DNA of 64,000 nt from Brevundimonas sp. UBA7664 (GCF_002483305.1 NZ_DLHQ01000018.1:1-64000); one strand, 5' to 3'; positions 9,637 to 16,840 are shown, counted from the stretch's first letter. Notes: generated by a model not told the origin, from the letters alone. Made by a program: numbers and translations.

Positions 9637-10188
9637 TCAGTTCGCCGGCGGGAGGTATTCCGGCGGGATCGGCGCGTCCGGGGTTTCACCCTGCCAGTAG
9701 ACGCTGATCACCCACCAGCGGGTTCCGTCGTTGAGCAGCTGGATGCTGTTGATGCCGCGCATGAAGGGCTCGGCGTCAGAGAGGCTGCGCTTGCTGTCGT
9801 AGGTGGTCCAGACGTGGGCGATGTGACCGAAGCGCTCGGTGCGGCTGGCGATTTCGCGCTCATGGAAGCCGTCGCGGACCAGACCGGGTCCGGCCAGGGT
9901 GATGTAGTCTTCCGGCGTCAGGACCCGCGTGCGAGCGACGCCCTCGGCGTTGACCCCCGTGGGCATGAGCCGACCGGTGGGGTGGAACAGGGCGCGGAAG
10001 CGGTCCCAGTCGCGGGCGACGCCAGCGTCGCCGGAGATGACGTCATAGAGGGCCGCGACGATGGCCTCGGGGCTGGCGACATCGGCCGGGGCGGCGGCTG
10101 CGACGGCCGGGGGCGGCGCGGCGGTCTGGGCGGCGGCGGGGACGGCGGTGGCGAGGGCCAGCGCGGCGGCGAGTATCGAAAGTCGCAT
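9637..10188 (-). CDS. Secreted NTF2/SnoaL-like protein of unknown function
   Basis: A 183-residue protein with a Sec signal peptide (residues 1-20, ending AAAQ) and an alanine/proline-rich linker. The domain that follows has the spacing of an NTF2-like fold: an N-terminal helix EAIVAALYDVISG, DWDRFRALFHPTGRLMP, and C-terminal strands INSIQLLNDGTRWWVISVYWQ. It is encoded opposite to the GTA genes, and its stop lies only 3 bp from the protease stop (convergent). Nothing in it looks phage-derived, so it is probably a host gene caught in, or inserted into, the GTA cluster. Substrate unknown. Confidence 0.7.
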   Translation of the reverse strand: MRLSILAAALALATAVPAAAQTAAPPPAVAAAAPADVASPEAIVAALYDVISGDAGVARDWDRFRALFHPTGRLMPTGVNAEGVARTRVLTPEDYITLAGPGLVRDGFHEREIASRTERFGHIAHVWTTYDSKRSLSDAEPFMRGINSIQLLNDGTRWWVISVYWQGETPDAPIPPEYLPPAN

Positions 10189-10249
10189 CGGAAATCCTCT
10201 CCCTGGGACCGGGACTATGCCGGGACGGAAGGCGGCGCGCCAGCGGGCA

Positions 10250-10798
10250 TCAGCCCGAAGCGGCGGCGCCCCGGCAGTCGATCCAGTTCAGGGCGGCGGT
10301 CATGCCGCGGAGCGAGAAATAGGCCTCCACGGGGCCGTCGTCGGACGGATAGGTCCAGCGGGCGATACGCTGGCGGCGCAGGCCCGAGACGAGGGAGCGG
10401 GTCAGGATCGGATCGCTGACCCGGAACTCATTGGCGCCGGGCGAGGTCGGGACCAGCCAGGGGCCGGGATCGACGGTCTGGCCGGGGGTGGTGAACCGCA
10501 TGGGGCCGGCGACGGGCATGGGGTTGGCCGCCACCAGCTCGACCAGGTGGTCGGCGCCGGGGCTGGGCCGGGCGACGCGCAGCTGCTGGCGATAGACGGC
10601 CTGGCCGGACGGATCGGGCAGGGCTACCACGGCCGAACAGTAGCCGTCAGGCCGGCAGGCCGCGAGCGTGTCGCCGAAATAGGCCCGGGTCTCGCCGAAA
10701 CGCATGTGGGTCTGTGCGCCGCAGCGGTCGGCGGCCTGGACGGCGCCGGCGGACAGGAGAAAGACGGTCGTTGCGATCGCCACGCGGAGTCTGGACAT
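10250..10798 (-). CDS. Secreted hypothetical protein
   Basis: A 182-residue protein starting at 10798, with a Sec signal peptide (SRLRVAIATTVFLLSAGAVQA, cleavage after AQA). The mature part has several cysteines (DRCGAQTH, LAACRPDGYCSA, WIDCRG) that could pair in the periplasm. It is not recognised as a member of a named family. An in-frame ATG at 10822 would add eight residues before the signal peptide and is less likely. It lies 61 bp upstream of the NTF2-like gene on the same strand, possibly one transcript. No GTA role is evident. Confidence 0.65.
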   Translation of the reverse strand: MSRLRVAIATTVFLLSAGAVQAADRCGAQTHMRFGETRAYFGDTLAACRPDGYCSAVVALPDPSGQAVYRQQLRVARPSPGADHLVELVAANPMPVAGPMRFTTPGQTVDPGPWLVPTSPGANEFRVSDPILTRSLVSGLRRQRIARWTYPSDDGPVEAYFSLRGMTAALNWIDCRGAAASG

Positions 10799-10878
10799 CG
10801 GCGCAATCCCAAGCTTGGCCATGGTTAACCGAGATCACGCGGTTCGGTGAGTGTCAACCGATTGCAGCTTAAGCGCTT

Positions 10879-11691
10879 TTACCGCTGGGGCGGGCGATAT
10901 TCGTACTGGCCGAGCCGGCGGGCCCCACGGGCGAGGGCCGAGCGGACCTTCGGCTTGTGCAGCGTCTGTCCGACGACGCCCGCCAGGACGACGGCGAAGA
11001 AGAACGGTACGTCGAAGAACACGACGGCGAGGAAGGCGACGGCGGCGATGGCGACCCACAGGCCGATGAGGACGGAGGTCTGGTCGGCCTTGTCGGGCGG
11101 AGCTTCGCCGGCGGCGGCGGCGGCCGGGGCCGATGGCTCGATCTTCCCGAACACGACGTCGAGGACGTTCTGGAGGCTGGGCTCCTGCGCCCATCGATGG
11201 GGGTCGCGATCGCCCGCGCGCGGCTCGGCCGGGAACGGCGGCTCGTGGTCCTCGTGCCGGTGCAGGTCGAGCAGGGGGCTGGGCTGCATCAGGACGGCGG
11301 GGTCGAAGGCGATGGACTCGCCCTGATCATTGAGGACGAAGATCTGATCGAAGGGGACGCGGGCGAAGTCGATGGCCCGGGTGTCCTGGCCGTAGGCGTC
11401 GCCGTGCAGGGACAACAGCCGGCCCTGACGCAGCTCGACCTGGAAGGCGATCGGGTCGGGCAGGTCGCCGACCATGGCGTGGACCGTGCCGAAGCGGCCG
11501 GTGGGGTCGGTCAGGGGCGGCGGACGCGAACGGTCGACGATCAGTTCCGTGAACAGGCCGGAGCCGGTGTTGCGCCGGGAGCCGGGCAGGGACTCGGCGA
11601 ACTGGCCGCCGAGATCGGGCGCGATGTCGCGCAGGTCCCAGGCGAGGGCGTCGAGGATGTCGGATTCGAGCGGGGTGAAGCGGGTGCTCAC
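10879..11691 (-). CDS. Hypothetical protein with C-terminal membrane hairpin
   Basis: A 270-residue protein starting with GTG at 11691. The first 170 residues are soluble and acidic, with no signal peptide. A linker rich in alanine and proline follows, then two adjacent hydrophobic segments (about residues 207-245: VLIGLWVAIAAVAFLAVVFF and PFFFAVVLAGVVG). The C-terminal tail is strongly basic (KVRSALARGARRLGQYEYRPPQR) and should stay in the cytoplasm. Not recognised as a named family. It is the third of three minus-strand genes splitting the GTA cluster and is divergent from the capsid gene 86 bp away. Confidence 0.65.
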   Translation of the reverse strand: MSTRFTPLESDILDALAWDLRDIAPDLGGQFAESLPGSRRNTGSGLFTELIVDRSRPPPLTDPTGRFGTVHAMVGDLPDPIAFQVELRQGRLLSLHGDAYGQDTRAIDFARVPFDQIFVLNDQGESIAFDPAVLMQPSPLLDLHRHEDHEPPFPAEPRAGDRDPHRWAQEPSLQNVLDVVFGKIEPSAPAAAAAGEAPPDKADQTSVLIGLWVAIAAVAFLAVVFFDVPFFFAVVLAGVVGQTLHKPKVRSALARGARRLGQYEYRPPQR

Positions 11692-11777
11692 CGGCCGTCT
11701 CGCAGCGAGAATTTTTCAAGAGGGCGGTTCACGCCCCGACCCTAGCCGCAACCCGCGGTTCTTCAACCGGAGAGACC

Positions 11778-13031
11778 ATGAAAGAGACCAAACAGGCCTC
11801 GGGCACGCCCGAGGCGCGCGCCGCCATGCATGAGATGATGGCGGCGTTCGAGGCGTTCAAAGGGGCCAATGACGCCCGGCTGGACGAGATCGAGCGGAAG
11901 AGCTCGGCGGATGCGCTGCTGGAGGAGAAGGTGGCGCGGATCGACCAGGCGGTGGGGGCGGCGCAGGCGCGGCTGGACCGGGTGGTGAGCGAGGGGAGGC
12001 GGCCGGGGATCGAGTCCGATGGCCGCCACCCCTCCACCGCTTCGCGGTCCCCCTCCCCATTGCATGGGGAGGAGACGAAGGCCGCGTTTGACGGCTATCT
12101 GAAGACCGGTCAGTCGTTCGGGCTGGAGCTGAAGGCGGGGCTGTCGACGGCGTCGAACTCGGCCGGCTATGTGGTGCCGGAGCAGACCGAGCGGGCGATC
12201 GAGCGGCGGCTGATGGCGGGGTCGCCGATGCGCGAGATCGCCACGGTGAGAACGGTCGGGGCCGGGGTGTTCAGGAAGCCGGTGTCGACGGCGGGCGTGG
12301 CCTCGGGCTGGGTGGCCGAGACGGCGGCGCGGCCGGAGACGGATCCGGCGACCCTGGCGCTGCTGGAGTTTCCGTCGGCCGATCTCTACGCCAATCCGGC
12401 GGCGACCCAGTCGCTGCTGGACGACGCCCTGATCGATCTGGACGAATGGCTGGCGGCCGAGGTCGAGGACGCCTTCGCGGCGCAGGAGACGACGGCCTTC
12501 GTCACGGGCGACGGGGTCAACAAGCCGAAGGGGTTCCTGAGCTATGACATTGTCGCCGAGGCCGACCATGAATGGGGCGAGATCGGCTACATCGCCTCGG
12601 GCGCGGCGGGGGCGTTCGCGGCCGAGGATCCGACCGACCGGCTGATCGACCTGGTCTATGCGCCCAAGGCCCAGTACCGGCCGAACGGGCGGTTCGTGAT
12701 GAACCGCAAGACGGTCTCGGCGGTGCGGAAGTTCAAGGACGCCGACGGCAACTACATCTGGCAGCCGGCGCAGCGGGCGGGCGAGACGGCCAGCCTGCTG
12801 GGCTATCGGGTGACCGAGATCGAGACCATGCCGGACATCGCCGCCAACAGCGCGGCGATCGCCTTCGGCGACTTCCAGCGCGGCTATCTGATCGTGGATC
12901 GCGCGGGGGTGCGGGTGCTGAGGGACCCGTATTCAGCAAAGCCCTATGTGTTGTTCTACACCACCAAACGGGTCGGCGGCGGGGTGCAGAACTTTGATGC
13001 GATCAAGGTGATGAAGTTCGCGGCGACGTAG
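11778..13031 (+). CDS. GTA major capsid protein (g5, HK97 fold)
   Basis: A 417-residue HK97-type capsid precursor. Residues 1-75 form a charged coiled coil (FKGANDARLDEIERKSS, LEEKVARIDQAVG), the delta/scaffold-like region. The core begins near TKAAFDGYLKTGQS and continues with LSTASNSAGYVVPEQ, MREIATVRTVG, TALAL-type PATLALLEFPSADLYANPAA, the P-domain FVTGDGVNKPKGFL, and FGDFQRGYLIVDRAGVRVLRDPYS near the end. Between scaffold and core, residues about 85-99 are encoded by an in-frame copy of a palindromic repeat. CGGAGAG precedes the ATG at 11778. As a capsid gene it should be the most strongly translated gene of the cluster. The 86-bp upstream spacer must carry its promoter if read-through from g4 is blocked. 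Confidence 0.95.
   Translation: MKETKQASGTPEARAAMHEMMAAFEAFKGANDARLDEIERKSSADALLEEKVARIDQAVGAAQARLDRVVSEGRRPGIESDGRHPSTASRSPSPLHGEETKAAFDGYLKTGQSFGLELKAGLSTASNSAGYVVPEQTERAIERRLMAGSPMREIATVRTVGAGVFRKPVSTAGVASGWVAETAARPETDPATLALLEFPSADLYANPAATQSLLDDALIDLDEWLAAEVEDAFAAQETTAFVTGDGVNKPKGFLSYDIVAEADHEWGEIGYIASGAAGAFAAEDPTDRLIDLVYAPKAQYRPNGRFVMNRKTVSAVRKFKDADGNYIWQPAQRAGETASLLGYRVTEIETMPDIAANSAAIAFGDFQRGYLIVDRAGVRVLRDPYSAKPYVLFYTTKRVGGGVQNFDAIKVMKFAAT
12029..12073 (+). repeat. Palindromic repeat copy inside the capsid gene
   Basis: 45 bp: CCCCTCCACC, a small GCTTCGC hairpin loop, GGTCCCCCTCCCC, a 7-bp loop, and GGGGAGGA. The same unit occurs at 14847-14895 and, inverted, at 43916-43966. It is read in frame, giving a segment rich in Pro, Ser and His (HPSTASRSPSPLHGEE). 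It sits in the linker between the scaffold-like coiled coil and the folded core, a place expected to tolerate extra residues. Confidence 0.85.
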
Positions 13032-13118
13032 TCGCCGAGGCAGCAGGCAACAGGCAGCAGGCAACAGAAGAAGGCGGCGGGATCGATCCTGCTGCCTGAT
13101 CCCTGATGCCTGTTGCCT
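13021..13118. repeat. Hairpin at the capsid stop codon and following inverted repeat
   Basis: CGGCGA (13021-13026) pairs with TCGCCG (13032-13037), placing the capsid TAG in a 5-base loop. Directly after it, a block of reiterated GGCAGCAGGCAACA units (13039-13067) faces its imperfect reverse complement with CTGCTGCCTGAT and ATGCCTGTTGCCT (13088-13118). There is no T-tract, so it is not a classical terminator. It could stabilise the capsid mRNA 3' end or lower read-through into the connector genes. Confidence 0.6.
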
Positions 13119-13144
13119 CCCTTCCCAGACAATCGAGGTTTCCC

Positions 13145-13411
13145 ATGACCGCACCCGTCTCACTGGCGGAAGCGAAGCTGTTCCTGCGCGTCGAGCATGC
13201 GGCGGAGGACGGGCTGATCCAGACGCTGATCGATGCGGCCCGGGCGCGGGTCGAGGGGGAGGTCGGGCTGACCCTGACCTCGACCTCGCCGGCGCCGTTG
13301 CGGCTGGCGATCCTGATGCTGGCCTTGCGGGCCTATGAGCGCGGCGACCCCGAGATGGCGGTGGCAGCGGTCGAGGGCTGGATCGCGCCGTACCGGGTGG
13401 TGCGACTGTGA
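13145..13411 (+). CDS. GTA head-tail connector protein (g6-like)
   Basis: An 88-residue protein beginning SLAEAKLFLRVEHAAEDGLIQTLIDAARARVEGEVG. This is the conserved N-terminal helical motif of gp6-like head-tail connector/DNA-packaging adaptor proteins. A hydrophobic helix (LRLAILMLALRAYERG) and a short tail follow. The Rhodobacter g6 product is recalled as roughly twice as long, so this may be a minimal version. ATG at 13145 follows the capsid hairpin region. The stop overlaps the next gene's GTG (GTGA), so g6, g7 and g8 are translationally coupled. Confidence 0.8.
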   Translation: MTAPVSLAEAKLFLRVEHAAEDGLIQTLIDAARARVEGEVGLTLTSTSPAPLRLAILMLALRAYERGDPEMAVAAVEGWIAPYRVVRL

Positions 13412-13713
13412 GCGGCGCGATGAAGGTGCTGGCCGAGCTGTTCGAGGGGATCGAGAGCGAGACGCCTTACGGCGGACGGGCGGTCAGCTGGGAGCCGCTG
13501 GGTTCGGCCTGGCTGAAGCTGGGCGCGCGGCGACGGCGCGAGAAGAACGAGCCGGGCGGGGCGCGGGCGATCGAAACGGCAGCGGCGGAGACGCGGTCTG
13601 ACGCGCGGCTGACGGTCGGGCGGATGCTGAGGTTCGGCGGGGGCGACTGGCGGATCGTCGCGGGCGAGACGGTCGGCGGCCGGGCGATCCTGAACCTGGA
13701 GCGGATCCGGTGA
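13408..13713 (+). CDS. GTA head completion/adaptor protein (g7)
   Basis: A 101-residue protein starting with GTG at 13408 in a GTGA overlap. It has the layout of SPP1-type head-tail adaptors: an N-terminal helix (MKVLAELFEGIE), then a strand-rich part with GGRAVSWEPLGSAWLKLGARRRRE and the C-terminal RMLRFGGGDWRIVAGETVGGRAILNLERI. In GTAs this protein sits below the portal and adaptor, completing the head before tail joining. Neighbours and overlaps on both sides support the call. Similarity to named families is moderate by eye. Confidence 0.8.
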   Translation: MSGAMKVLAELFEGIESETPYGGRAVSWEPLGSAWLKLGARRRREKNEPGGARAIETAAAETRSDARLTVGRMLRFGGGDWRIVAGETVGGRAILNLERIR

Positions 13714-14123
13714 GCGCGCATGAACTGGCGCTGCAGAAGGCGTTGATCGCGCATCTGAAGGCGGATGCGGCGGTGCAGGCGCTGTTGGGCGAGCCGGCGC
13801 GGGTTTGGGATGTCGCGCCGGCCGATCCGGCGTTTCCGCATCTGCTGATCGGGCGGTGCGAGAGCCGGCCGGTGGCGGCGGATGGGGGCGGGGCCGAGCA
13901 GGCGCTGACGCTGACGGTCGTGTCGCGGTTCCGCGGGACCGAGGAGGCCAAGGCGGTGCTGGCGGCGGTGCGGGTCGCGCTGAACGATGCGGCGCTGGAA
14001 GCCGACGGGGTGCGGACGGTGAATCTGAGGGTCTCGTTCGCCGATGTGTTTCCCGGCGCCAATGGGGCGCGGACATTTGCGGTGCTGCGGGTGCGCGCCG
14101 TCACGGAGGAGATGGCGGCATGA
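13710..14123 (+). CDS. GTA tail terminator protein (g8, DUF3168)
   Basis: A 137-residue protein with GTG start overlapping the g7 stop. Features of the DUF3168 tail-completion family: an N-terminal helix LQKALIAHLKADAAVQALLG, then RVWDVAPADPAFPHLLIG, alternating strands with LTLTVVSRFRGTEEAKAVL, a second helix with VRVALNDAAL, and a final strand ARTFAVLRVRAVTEE. It is expected to cap the tail tube at the head-proximal end. It overlaps g9 through ATGA. Confidence 0.85.
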   Translation: MSAHELALQKALIAHLKADAAVQALLGEPARVWDVAPADPAFPHLLIGRCESRPVAADGGGAEQALTLTVVSRFRGTEEAKAVLAAVRVALNDAALEADGVRTVNLRVSFADVFPGANGARTFAVLRVRAVTEEMAA

Positions 14124-14530
14124 GCGCACAACGCGGCAAGGACATCCTGCTGAAGATCGAGGGCGCGCCGGGCGTGTTCACGACGGTCGCGGGCCTGAGA
14201 GCACGAACCATCTCGCTGAATGCGCGCACGGTCGACGCGACCGACGGCGACAGCGCCGGCCGATGGCGCGAACTGCTGGGCGGCGCGGGGGTCAAGTCGG
14301 CGGCGGTGGCGGGGCAGGGGATCTTTCGCGACGCGGCGTCGGACGCCCAGATCCGGGAGGCCTTCTTTTCCCAGTCGGCGAGCGTGTGGCGGTTGATCGT
14401 GCCGGACTTCGGCGTGCTGGAGGGGCCGTTCCTGGTGGCGGCGCTGGAATACGCCGGCGAGCATGAGGGCGAGGCGACCTTCGCGATCAGCCTGGCGAGC
14501 GCGGGCGAGATTTCCTTCGAGGCCTTGTGA
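14120..14530 (+). CDS. GTA major tail protein (g9)
   Basis: A 136-residue tail tube protein of the TP901-1 major-tail type: an N-terminal GKDILLKIEGAPGVFTTVAGLRARTISLNARTVDATDGDS block, WRELLGGAGVKSAAVAGQGIF, and a C-terminal ALEYAGEHEGEATFAISLASAGEISF. In tailed particles six copies per ring form the tube. ATG at 14120 overlaps g8's stop; an in-frame upstream extension is a shadow of g8 and is dropped. The gene ends in TGATG overlap with g10. Confidence 0.92.
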   Translation: MSAQRGKDILLKIEGAPGVFTTVAGLRARTISLNARTVDATDGDSAGRWRELLGGAGVKSAAVAGQGIFRDAASDAQIREAFFSQSASVWRLIVPDFGVLEGPFLVAALEYAGEHEGEATFAISLASAGEISFEAL

Positions 14531-14826
14531 TGATGGCCAACGGCGCGCGGGGCGAGGTCATCGCCCTGCTGGCCGGATCGCAGCGGCGGCTGTGCCTGAC
14601 GCTCGGGGCGCTGGCGGAGATCGAGACGGGGCTGGGGCTGGAGGGGCTGGGCGGCCTGGCGGAGCGGATGCGGACGCTGTCGGCGCGGGATCTGATGGTG
14701 GTGCTGGCGGCGCTGTTGCGGGGCGGGGGCGAGCGGGCGCTGGCGGATGCGCTGGAGCGGGCGCCGGTCGATCCGCGGGAGGCGGCGGAGGCGGTGGCGA
14801 AGGCGTTCGCGGCGGCGGCGGAATGA
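14530..14826 (+). CDS. GTA tail assembly chaperone (g10, GTA-TAC-like)
   Basis: A 98-residue protein with MANGARGEVIALLAGSQRRL, then the family's signature LTLGALAEIETGLG, LGGLAERMRTLSARDLMVVLAALLRGGG and an alanine-rich tail. This is the layout of GTA tail-assembly chaperones, which coat the tape measure protein during tail growth. ATG at 14530 overlaps the g9 stop; GTG at 14527 and ATG at 14533 are close alternatives. Overlap with g10.1 through ATGA mirrors the two-part chaperone arrangement of many tailed phages, but no slippery sequence was seen. Confidence 0.85.
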   Translation: MMANGARGEVIALLAGSQRRLCLTLGALAEIETGLGLEGLGGLAERMRTLSARDLMVVLAALLRGGGERALADALERAPVDPREAAEAVAKAFAAAAE

Positions 14827-15068
14827 CGACGGGGATGAGGGAACTGCCCCTCCACCACCCTTCGGGTGGTCCCCCTCCCCACGATGTGGGGAGGACACTG
14901 GATTGGGGCGAGATGCTGCGGGCGGCGGCGAGGCTGGGCGTCGGGCCGGAGGGGTTCTGGCGGCTGTCGCTGCGGGAGTGGCGGATGCTGACGGCGCGGC
15001 CGGGCGGCGGGGCGCCGATGGGGCGGGGTGCGTTCGAGCGGATGGCGGAGGCGTGGCCGGATGACTGA
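14823..15068 (+). CDS. GTA g10.1-like tail protein carrying a repeat-derived N-terminus
   Basis: An 81-residue protein. The core from residue 27 on (LDWGEMLRAAARLGVGPEGFWRLSLREWRML) matches the short conserved protein between g10 and g11 of Rhodobacter-type GTAs, which normally starts a few residues before the DWG motif. Here residues about 9-25 are encoded by a 49-bp palindromic repeat, giving PLHHPSGGPPPHDVG. The gene overlaps g10 (ATGA) and ends 8 bp into g11. The repeat has moved the overlap start about 20 codons upstream of the conserved core without breaking the frame. Function is probably tail assembly. Confidence 0.8.
   Translation: MTTGMRELPLHHPSGGPPPHDVGRTLDWGEMLRAAARLGVGPEGFWRLSLREWRMLTARPGGGAPMGRGAFERMAEAWPDD
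14847..14895 (+). repeat. Palindromic repeat copy inside g10.1
   Basis: 49 bp with the same blocks as the capsid copy: CCCCTCCACC, an ACCCTTCGGGT mini-hairpin, GGTCCCCCTCCCC, a 7-bp loop ACGATGT, and GGGGAGGA. It lies in frame between the g10.1 start codon and its conserved core. Differences from the capsid copy are confined to the two loops and the mini-hairpin, with compensating changes in the stem, which suggests that folding is conserved. Confidence 0.85.
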
Positions 15069-15591
15069 TACGTTTGAATCTACCGGCCTCGACGGGGTGC
15101 CGCGCAAGGCGGCCGAGGCGGCGGCGGCGCTGGAGGCGTTGCGGGAGCCGGCGGAGCGGGCGGCGGCGTCGATCGAGGACGCCTTCGGCCGGGCCGGGGA
15201 GGGGCTGGTCCGGTCGCTGGCGCGGGCGGCGGCGGACGGGGAAGTCAGCCTGGCCGAGCTGGCGCGGGCGGTGCTGGCGGCGGTGAATGCGGCCTCGGGA
15301 TCGGGCGGCGGCGGCGGGCTGGGCGAGGCGATCGCCCGGGCGGTGCAGACGATCTTCGCGGGGTCGCGCGCCGACGGCGGGGCGGTGCTGGGCGGCGGGG
15401 CCTATCTGGTCGGCGAGCGCGGTCCGGAGGTGTTCCGGCCGTCCGGGGCGGGGGTCATCGAGCCGGCCGGCGGCGGGGGCGTCACCGTCAATGTGCGGGT
15501 GGACGGCGGCGCGCCGGCGCTGCTGCGTTCGGAGGCGCAGATCGCCCAGATGCTGGCGCGCGCCGTCTCGCTGGGCGCGCGCCGGCTCTGA
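15061..15591 (+). CDS. GTA tape measure protein (g11)
   Basis: A 176-residue protein. The N-terminal half is alanine-rich helix (AAEAAAALEALREPAERAAASIEDAFGRAGEGLVRSLARAAADG), followed by a glycine-rich stretch. The C-terminal GGAYLVGERGPEVFRPSGAGVI is the typical ending of lambda-like tail tape-measure proteins. GTA tape measures are short, in keeping with short tails; this one is about 40 residues shorter than recalled for Rhodobacter. ATG at 15061 lies inside the last codons of g10.1. It ends the g5-g11 block before a minus-strand gene. Confidence 0.85.
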   Translation: MTDTFESTGLDGVPRKAAEAAAALEALREPAERAAASIEDAFGRAGEGLVRSLARAAADGEVSLAELARAVLAAVNAASGSGGGGGLGEAIARAVQTIFAGSRADGGAVLGGGAYLVGERGPEVFRPSGAGVIEPAGGGGVTVNVRVDGGAPALLRSEAQIAQMLARAVSLGARRL

Positions 15592-15609
15592 GCGGGGTCT
15601 ACCGGGCCC

Positions 15610-16095
15610 TCAGAGGCCCTTGGGATTGGGACCGAAGCGATTGTCGCCGGCCTGGCTGTCGGAAACGCCGATCCAGAGCAGGAAGCCGAGATTGACGAGG
15701 GTGAGCAGCCCGAACAGGCCCAGCGCGGGACCAATGAGGGCGAAGATGGCGGCGGGATCCTCGCGCTCCAGGGCCGCGGCGTTCGCGAAGGCCGTGACGC
15801 CGATCAGGCCGATGGCGACGAAGATGCCGACAATGCTGACGACCCATGGAATGGCGACCAGCCATCCGCTGTGGCCCATATCGTGGAGGCGCTTCACCGA
15901 GATGGCCAGGTTGGGCCAGATCAGGGCCAGGGAAATCAGACCGCCGAGCAGCGGGATCCATCCCGCGACGACGCCGACGCCGAGGCAGATCAGCCAACCG
16001 ATCCAGAAGTGCGAGCGCCGGCTGCGGCCCTCGAAGGAGAACAGCAGCTTCTGCCAGTCAAAGCTTTGAATCTGATGGGAACTTTCCGTGGTCAT
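15610..16095 (-). CDS. DUF805 family membrane protein
   Basis: A 161-residue integral membrane protein with the DUF805 signature: WQKLLFSFEGRSRRSHFWIG at the N-terminus, IWPNLAISVKRLHDMGHSGWL in the middle, and GDNRFGPNPKG at the C-terminus. About four hydrophobic segments are visible. The start at 16095 is chosen because GGGAGGG lies just upstream; an ATG at 16119 lacks a ribosome site. Function of the family is unknown. It lies opposite the GTA genes between g11 and g12, 18 bp from the g11 stop, and so separates the tail-tip genes g12-g15 from the rest. Confidence 0.88.
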   Translation of the reverse strand: MTTESSHQIQSFDWQKLLFSFEGRSRRSHFWIGWLICLGVGVVAGWIPLLGGLISLALIWPNLAISVKRLHDMGHSGWLVAIPWVVSIVGIFVAIGLIGVTAFANAAALEREDPAAIFALIGPALGLFGLLTLVNLGFLLWIGVSDSQAGDNRFGPNPKGL

Positions 16096-16207
16096 GTCGC
16101 CCTCCCGCTCGCCGGACATCGTGTCCGCAGCGGAAGAATGACCGAACGGTGCTCGCCCGACAAGCGAAAGACGAAGCCGGCGAATCCGGAACAGGAGAGG
16201 GACTGCG

Positions 16208-16837
16208 ATGGCCTTTCACGAGGTGCGGCTGCCCGCGCGGCTGGCGTTCGGATCGACCGGCGGGGTGGAGCGGCGGACGGAGATCGTGACGCTGGGGTCG
16301 GGGTTCGAGCGACGCTCGACGCCCTGGGCGCAGGGGCGGCGGCGGTATCTGATCGGCGCCAATCTGCGGTCGCTGGACGACATGGCGGCGCTGACCGGGT
16401 TCTTCGAGGCGCGGCGGGGCCGGCTGTACGGGTTCCGGTTCCGGGACTTCGCCGACTGCAAATCCTGTGCGCCGGGGGCGGCGGTCGCGCCGCTGGATCA
16501 GGCGCTGGGCGCGGGCGACGGGACGCGGACCGGGTTCCAGTTGGCGAAGGCCTATGGCGCGGGCGAGGGGGCGTTCGGGCGGTTGATCGCCAAGCCGGTC
16601 GAGGCGACGGTGCGGGTCGCCGTCGACGGGGTCGAACTGGCGGCGGAGGCTTTCACGGTCGATGCGGCGACGGGGATGGTGACGCTGGCCGCGGCGCCGG
16701 GCGCCGGCATGGCGGTGACGGCGGGCTTCGAGTTCGACACGCCGGTGCGGTTCGACGCCGACCGGATCGAGGTCACGCTGGAGAGTTTCGACGCCGGGCG
16801 GATGGCGGCCGTGCCGCTGATCGAGGTGCGGGTCTGA
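16208..16837 (+). CDS. GTA distal tail protein (g12, DUF2460)
   Basis: A 209-residue protein with the DUF2460 hallmarks: FHEVRLPARLAFGSTGGVERRTEIV at the start, RYLIGANLRSLDDMAALTGFFEARRGRLYGFRFRDFADCKS in the middle, and FEFDTPVRFDADRIEVTLESFDAG with PLIEVRV at the end. In GTA particles it forms the ring joining the tail tube to the baseplate. AGGAGAGGG precedes the ATG at 16208. It is first of four closely spaced tail-tip genes (3 bp to g13). Confidence 0.95.
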   Translation: MAFHEVRLPARLAFGSTGGVERRTEIVTLGSGFERRSTPWAQGRRRYLIGANLRSLDDMAALTGFFEARRGRLYGFRFRDFADCKSCAPGAAVAPLDQALGAGDGTRTGFQLAKAYGAGEGAFGRLIAKPVEATVRVAVDGVELAAEAFTVDAATGMVTLAAAPGAGMAVTAGFEFDTPVRFDADRIEVTLESFDAGRMAAVPLIEVRV

Positions 16838-16840
16838 GTC

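Noticed and set aside
10809..10818. CCAAGCTTGG palindrome upstream of the secreted hypothetical gene
   Set aside because: A 10-bp palindrome alone, close to the start codon, is not distinguishable from chance.
13039..13118. CRISPR-like array
   Set aside because: The reiterated GGCAGCAGGCAACA units are adjacent and inverted, with no spacers of constant length and no cas genes.
15604..15619. Terminator between g11 and DUF805
   Set aside because: GGGCC-CTCAGA-GGCCC is a short stem with no T-run on either strand; too weak to list as a terminator.
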